Shown: one piece after another, positions 57,920-64,000 of the stretch | Layout of the letters: each line of letters begins with the position of its first letter | How positions within the stretch are numbered: the first letter of the stretch is position 1 | Assembly: GCA_964017235.1 (NCBI GenBank) | Contig: OZ024936.1 | Coordinates: forward strand, 43,947,028 to 44,011,027 | Reading direction: 5' to 3' | Source of the DNA: Sabellastarte sp. h YS-2021 | Lineage: Eukaryota; Annelida; Polychaeta; Sabellida; Sabellidae | DNA: 64,000 nucleotides | Made by a program: the position numbers and the translations under genes | The notes under the pieces: model-generated | Seen by the model: only the letters and a program-made list of their open reading frames with translations | Databases searched by the model: none | What the model was told of the DNA's origin: nothing

Positions 57920-58067
57920 TGGTAAAATACTCGCCTCCCGACTCTGAGATAAGAGTTCAAATCCCAGTCTGACCTGAAGTGGTAAAGATGGTAGTTGTTT
58001 GCCATTGGTCAGCAGTTAAACAGATACAAAGGTACTAGGCTTGACAGAAAACACTAAATAAATAAAG
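57920..58067 (+). mobile_element. tRNA-derived SINE, internally deleted
   Basis: It shows ctcgcctcccgactctgaga, box B agttcaaatccca, tggtagttgtttgccattgg and an (AAAT)n tail, but the central ~70 bp of the body found in the 56017 copy are missing. The box A region is also lost. Confidence 0.7.
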
Positions 58068-58775
58068 AAAGAAAAAGCCTGAGCAAATAAACTTGATGCC
58101 AAACATATTGTGATACAGGCCTGACTAATGTCAGTTTTCCAATTTGCAGTATTTGGAAGACAACATTAATGACTAGAGATCTATCAAGGATCTTCACCCA
58201 CTCTTGAAGGTTATTGACATTTCCTCAACTATTACCGTTAGCTGAAAACCACTGTAGTTAGTTACATTTTGTGTGCTTATTTTAGGTCAGTCTTCCCTTT
58301 AAGCCTCGTCATTTGCAGCTTGCTGTAGTAAGTTGACTTTGTAAAGAAGATCGTTATTAATGACACTTCGACACAGAAACAGATGGTGCATAACCTTTCA
58401 CAGAAAAACTCATCATAGTTACACTTATTTTGGCCACATACAATAAACTTGCTCCTGACAGCAGTTAGTTACATATTGTTTTTAGATTCTTATACACAAT
58501 TTTGTTATTTCACATAACACTGCACCTCATTGGATAAGCCATGTGTTTAATGTGACCCTAGATAAACCCCCCTTCAAACAAAATTGATTTTGTCATGTTA
58601 AATTTTAAATTATCCAGTCCCACAAATGGGGTGTTGTAAAATTAGTGTTCTCACTAAATATACCATACCTAAATATATACATACTGACTTCAAGTGATCT
58701 TACTGTCCACTCTGCAAAAATAAACCCAGTGAAAAACGAAAAACTATCATACGAGTACCATGTTTATGTACTTAC

Positions 58776-58930
58776 CTTATTTGCATTACTGAAAACATCA
58801 AGGAAGACATTTTGAATTACTAACACAACATTGCAGTTTGTGCTACATCCACACCAATCCCAAAGAAACTGGTCTCCTCAAATCACATTCTTACTGAAAC
58901 GTTAATACCACCACATCATACCCTCCACAA
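58776..58930 (-). other. Candidate distal 5' untranslated exon
   Basis: A minus-strand donor with near-perfect consensus (ATAAG|gtaagt) ends at 58776, about 8 kb upstream of E1, and E1 has a possible acceptor 30 nt before its ATG. The exon's upstream limit is not visible. An internal tttcag 14 nt before the donor could instead make it a tiny internal exon. No protein is implied. The link to the receptor gene rests on position alone. Confidence 0.25.
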
Positions 58931-61900
58931 GTACAGACCAAGATTGTAGTAAACGATTATTATACAGGAAACAATACCCTGTTGATGACATCAACGTGTT
59001 GTAAGTTCAGCGTTACATAGTTTGTGTTGAGTTGCTGACACACACAATATAGCTTGTGAGGTCAGCTGTTGGGTGGCTTCTGTATTTCTTACACATACAT
59101 CTGATTAACCCTTTATAGTCTTACTTGCATGCTTGTATCAATGTCTGAGCATATGTATTTTTATTATGCCAATTATCTATTGAGCAATCCCCTTCGGAAA
59201 TTAAATTTATTGTTACAATCTATAATATGTATATATACCTATATTTTTCAATTCTCATGTTCTAACAGTTTCTATTTTGTTCCCAGTGTGGAACAATAAC
59301 AAGCTTATCACAAAAAACAGTGTATTCCATATGAGACTCGTATACAATATCAGTCCATGTACATGTGGTCCAGTGACCAATTCCTCCTGTTTTTCGTTTT
59401 TGTCTGTGTCCCTGTGTATTTGTATCACTCTTCTCTGTTTGTGCTATCAGTACTGATACAGCAGCTTATGTCCCCTCTGTACACTGAAATGCCAGCTCTA
59501 GTGGGTATCAGTAGACTCATTTAGGCCCCAAAACAACCTCCCAAAAAAGGTTCCCCATCTGCCTGTGGGCTCTCTGTATAAATACTGTTGCTGTGAGCTG
59601 CTTCTGTGTGTGTATATGTGTGCTCTCTCAGTCTCTCCCCACAATCACTAGCTTTCTGTGCTCTGTTCCAATGAAACCAGAGTTTTTTCGTTTTCTTGTG
59701 TTACCCAACACACACATTACCTGAAAATGACCCCCCTCCTTTTTTTGCTCATGGCTTCAGGCCAATTAAAGCTTTTTATTGGGTTTATGGCACTGCCATG
59801 GTCAATATTTCTTTTCAGCATACTTCACCCTTTTGTGTTACCCATAATCTGTTTATTCTTCATTGACACACTTTTGGTTGCATAGAAATTAGGAGTATGT
59901 TTATTTCCCGGGATGGCAAGATGCAAACTTGTCCTCTTTTTAGTTTCAAGTACTCCCAATCAATACCACATAGTGCATGATTACCTATAGTTATAAGCTC
60001 AATTGATTTTTTTTTTTCTTTCAATATCAAAAGCCCCTGCATATTTGTTACAAAGTAATTACAATGGACAGCTTCTGCTCTTATTAAAAGCTGCTGTTTA
60101 TAAATTTTATAACACAGTCTACCTAAAGCATAATAAGTATATCCCAGATTAATTAAACTACAAGATACGTTTTGCTGTTTTGTCCATGCTCCCTGATTGA
60201 ACTACCTGAGTAATTATGTTCTCCAAATGAATACTCTTGGGGAATTACAAGAATTTTAAGTTTCTTTAATATACTCAAGAAACCTCTTTTCAACATCACA
60301 ATGCCGTCTTTTTTTCTTTGTTTATTTGAAAATAGAATCATGCATGTCAGGTATGATACTGAAGAGTTATAATGTAAACATGAAGTAAACCAACTGATGG
60401 TAAGTCTGACAACACAATCTATTGCAACCTTATTTGTGTTAAAGTAGTATGTTGCTGATTAATAGATGGTTCACATAATATCTAATATGTATGTTATATT
60501 AATAGAAGAAACTGATGCAAAACTGTAATTTCAGGCTGTGATTTCTTGTTTTACCGCTTATCTATATTGTCATTAGCTCAACATAAAAACATTCCAGGTA
60601 CAAAAACGCACCAGAAGTTCATTCATGCCTGTTGAAATTTAAAGTAACAACACACAACAATTGCATCTGCATTAAATGGGCGACTACCTCTGTTTCTGTG
60701 CTTGATACAGGAAGTATTGTCTTATTTCCAGTGAAGTAGACTGTGAAATACGGAAATGAAGCTATCCTTTTCTTGGAAACAGCTAGTTATACTGAGGAAC
60801 ATGATATACATTAAACATTTCCATAGTGGGACATCATAACAGTCTTTAAGATAAGGCGGGAGTATAAGTCAGACTTTGTTACCAAAACCATGAAATTCAT
60901 GTGATAGAGTGTAAATTATTTTTATAGTTTGTGTTTGCTATGTGTGTTCTCTAACATAACCTTTAAATTGAAAGTAGTATTAAGGTATAATTTAGCACTT
61001 GTGTCAATAAGTTACTTGTGCATTAATGCCACTGAACTAAACACAAGGAAGTGAACTAAGGAAGTAAAGCACATGCATGGCATTGTTTGGCCTTATATAG
61101 GGGTAGTCGTTCAATACTGTCCATGCTAAAGGTCAAAGAGAAATCAATCCAAAAATGTGGTAGAGTTAAAGAAGGAGGACATTGTTTTTCTTCCACAAAA
61201 CCTTCACCATTAACTTTGGTTCGTGTTTTCTATGTTTTTGGTAATATTTGTCATTGACATACCAGTATGTATTAAGAAATGTTACAAAGGCATAAGCTGC
61301 TGCCTAAATGAATAGTACATCTCATTTAAGCACTATTGGGACTTGAAATATTAAACCCTAGGAGTAAGTGTATTGTTGTATAGACTCTGACTATGTTAGT
61401 GAAGCACTGTGTCAAGTGACCTGCTAATGTCAGTCAGTCATGTAAAAACTCACCTATTTACAGGCATCAGACTATAATTAACTTGTTCAAGCAGCACGTT
61501 TTGTACACACACACTCTTTGTCATGCAAAACCTTAGGCGATCAAAGCATGCTGCTGTAATTGCTGGAAAATAAATTACTTATTTAAGCTTGTTTTGCGTA
61601 CTTTAGCTTGAATTTAAGCTTCATTAAAATATGTATTAAAACAGGCGAAGCTTAGAGTTTGGTTTTAAATATAAAGTTACCAATAAATCAAACTTGATTG
61701 GATGGGGTTCAGGGGGCCAATACAAATTTTACTTGAACTAAAGCCCTGAATTGGCACACAACCAATCTGATTACAACTCATACTACAGATTTTTTACATC
61801 TGGGATAGTCATTAGTTCAAGTTTACGTTTGTTATGTACTTTCTGTCTGTTTTGATATAAGGACATAAATAACTAAAAAGCCAAGCAGTAATATAAAAAA

Positions 61901-62586
61901 AGTAGACTATTCACTTATGCAGCCAACCAACCAACCCTAACCCTACCCCTTACCTCAAACCCCTACCCCTAACTCAATCGCTAATGGTGAGTTCCCTTAA
62001 CCAACTGTTTTCATTGATTGGCAATGATATAATTCTTCACAATTTTTTTTTGGTTTAAGTTGTATTAACTCTTAACAAAATACGCTCTTTTTGATAAATG
62101 TTTGGCTGGGTGCAAATTCAGATGAGTAATTAGACAGTTGAAAACATTTAGGATTGACTCTCTTCTACTTATGAACTCATTATAACTACTATAATGTACA
62201 CAATTTTTCAGGTTTTTACATTTTTTAACATATTCATTACACTTGTATACATTTTTATATTAAAACGTAACTGATTTACATCACTAAAGCATTTTTAGAC
62301 AGCCAGTGCAGAAGGAAAAGATACAGATATTAGTTATTCTAAAGTTATGAATTCACAAAACAAATAGGTTTTGGTATGAGAGAAGTCACAAAATCCACAA
62401 ATGATATTTAAGATAGAGTTATGTTAAATCTCATTATTTGAGGCTTTTATGGCAAATATATTTTGTCAAGATAATTTTAAAAATATATATCCTTTATAAA
62501 TTTAATCTCACATTTTGACTTTATTAACTTCAAAACTCCTCATAAATATATTCCCAGTTTTAATTGTTTTATATTATCAGTGTTAG
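58931..62586. other. Gene-free flank, nothing firmly recognised
   Basis: Mostly AT-rich. 59280-59720 is somewhat richer in GC and has a plus-strand TATA-like tataaatact at about 59578 with no gene behind it that I can identify. A C-rich strip at 61920-61975 contains two adjacent CCCTAA-like units inside degenerate CCCTAC/CCAA sequence. Confidence 0.4.
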
Positions 62587-62822
62587 AGGGGGCTCTGTGG
62601 TGTAGTGGATAAACCACTTGCCTCCCAACTGTGAGGTTGGCGATTTGAACCTCAGCCCCAGCCCTATGTTGGAAGGGTGATACTTACCAGTAGTTGCCGG
62701 TAGTCTGTACTGCAGAATCTTGACCAACTAGTATGTATTGGTTTTCTTTTTCCCTTAAAATTACCATTCATGATACAACCTATACAAAATGTGGACAGTG
62801 TTGTTAAATCTAAGTAAATAAT
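62587..62822 (+). mobile_element. tRNA-derived SINE, older copy
   Basis: gggggctctgtggtgtagtg (box A-like), cttgcctcccaactgtgagg, box B gatttgaacctcag, tagttgccggtagtctgtac then tgcagaatcttgaccaacta, and a decayed taaatctaagtaaataat tail. Confidence 0.78.
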
Positions 62823-64000
62823 AGTCATATTTTTGAGAAGTGTGCAAAATACAAGATTGTTTGTTTCAAAGCCATAGAAACTAGTTTTTTATTTTTAAAA
62901 ATGGTCCTCACTTTCCAATTCTTGACATTATATTTTTAAGTTCAAGCTCTAGCAAGGCCCACACTTCTAGAAACCACTTTTTATTTTTTTTTTTGTAACT
63001 AGACTTTTATAATTTGTGGTGTAGCATAATGAGTACCTGTCTCATCAATGAAGTTAAGCAGCAGTGAGGTATGTTAGTACTTGGATGTGTGACCATTTGA
63101 ATATGGAATGTATCTGACTTGGAATTTGCTTTTGTCACCAGACTTTAATCAATTCTAGTACACTACTCGCATCCTTGATGGCTCTGCAGCTGCCGCATGT
63201 AGACCGAAACACTTGTCGGCCTTGTTATACCCTAAAACTCCTTTGCAGTAAGCAATCTATTAGTATATATTTATACTCATAATATCTCTGTTACCGCAGG
63301 ACTCAAAGCACTATTTAACCAATGCTGATTGCACAAGTACAGGCTAAGCTCTAGTGAATGGCATTCTCCCAACTGCAAGACTGACACTGGCATTACAAAG
63401 TATCCAAGAACAGAGGACTACCCTTTTTTCTACGCCACTATATATGCCTCTGTACTTGAGATCAAACCAATGTGGTCTGTACAGAATAAATACACATTTT
63501 TTATATTTATAACAATTTATATTATAAATTGACAATGTTTTAGTTTTTTACTTAAAATGGTGTTTTATTTCTGAAACAGTTTCAAAACTTCATAGGTTTT
63601 TGTTTCTTATCTTAATTCTATAAACTTCCTTTTTGTAACTTGAAGAAGTCTGGAATCTAATTTACGGTGGGAAAAAACTGGTAAGATTTGATTTGGTTCT
63701 TGAACAGTAAAAGTATTCGAATTACATTTATCTGTTTTAATGGTCTGAATAATGCTGTGAAACAAACACTAAATAAATTATCACAAATGTGTGTCAGGAC
63801 TGCTTAGTTTCTATTTCTTTCTTTATTTCATTTTCTCTAAGCAAAGAGCACTTTTGCTAATTTAAAATTTCCTTCTTTTCTGAGAAAGCTGTTGGCGTAA
63901 AAAGATGTGTTTATTTGCCAGACTAATGATACCCTCCAAATGTCAAAACCTTGAACAAATCTCATCCCATTTCTTGAGAAGTAAATGAATGTTGTTATGA
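62823..64000. other. Gene-free flank to the window end
   Basis: AT-rich with only short random frames on both strands (for example opposite frames over 63329-63535). No coding, RNA or repeat signal can be supported. Confidence 0.5.

Larger units (their letters stand above)
50763..58775. other. Upstream region or 5' intron of the receptor gene
   Basis: No coding exon is recognised. It contains an 18-base poly-G tract (about 51169-51187), a palindromic element at 52710-53222, a short (AAT)n run near 53825, a young SINE at 56017 and a partial one at 57920. If the donor at 58776 joins the acceptor at 50763, all of this is an intron. Confidence 0.45.

Noticed and set aside
59560-59890. Plus-strand core promoter (tataaatact) with the 75-codon frame behind it
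   Set aside because: The frame (59658-59885) is hydrophobic low-information sequence without a domain or exon boundaries. A TATA-like 8-mer is expected by chance in AT-rich DNA.
61920-61975. Interstitial telomere repeat (CCCTAA)n
   Set aside because: Only two adjacent CCCTAA-like units occur in otherwise irregular C-rich sequence. This does not support a telomeric origin.

Overview
This is animal genomic DNA: AT-rich, mostly intron and dispersed repeats, with small exons bounded by consensus GT-AG splice sites. The repeats (pearl-like elements with a tandem ~150-bp core and GACA-type microsatellite, tRNA-derived SINEs, several palindromic DNA elements) suggest a lophotrochozoan, probably a mollusc. 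That placement is an inference.

One host gene dominates, on the minus strand from the start codon at 50732 to the last stop at 13716. It encodes an anion-selective Cys-loop ligand-gated channel subunit of the glycine/glutamate/histamine-gated chloride channel group. I could assemble a complete reading frame: signal-peptide exon (E1, 50635-50732), three very short exons (E2 42 nt, E3 18 nt, E4 18 nt), E5 (62 nt), the family-typical 68-nt E6, the ligand-binding exon E7 (236 nt), the Cys-loop exon E8 (83 nt), E9 (loops B and C, 132 nt), E10 (M1-M2-M3 and part of the intracellular loop) and E11 (M4 and stop). All phases agree. Predicted proteins are 441 to 473 residues.

The notable point is that E7, E9, E10 and E11 each occur as two adjacent, intact, diverged copies with identical splice phases, while E8 lies between them in one copy. 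Every choice at one position is phase-compatible with every choice at the others. The locus could therefore encode 16 receptors differing in binding site, pore, intracellular loop and M4, before any skipping of the three in-frame short exons. The copies differ where it should matter: N-glycosylation sites and binding-loop flanks in E7, the outer pore ring (19' Asn or Arg) in E10, and a polyproline stretch in only one E10. Both pores have Leu at 6' instead of the usual Thr.

The rest is repeats. 1-5160 and 7340-9000 hold pearl/Helitron-like elements and other tandem-core families. 9150-9651 holds an array of AT palindromes. 9900-10170 and 32640-33720 are degenerate tandem repeats. Introns carry two LINE 3' ends, about nine SINE copies, a 1.16-kb element with long inverted repeats built from a nested palindrome, two smaller inverted-repeat families, and a 55-bp minisatellite. 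From 50763 to 64000 I see only a candidate 5' untranslated exon near 58776 and scattered repeats. No second protein-coding gene can be supported.
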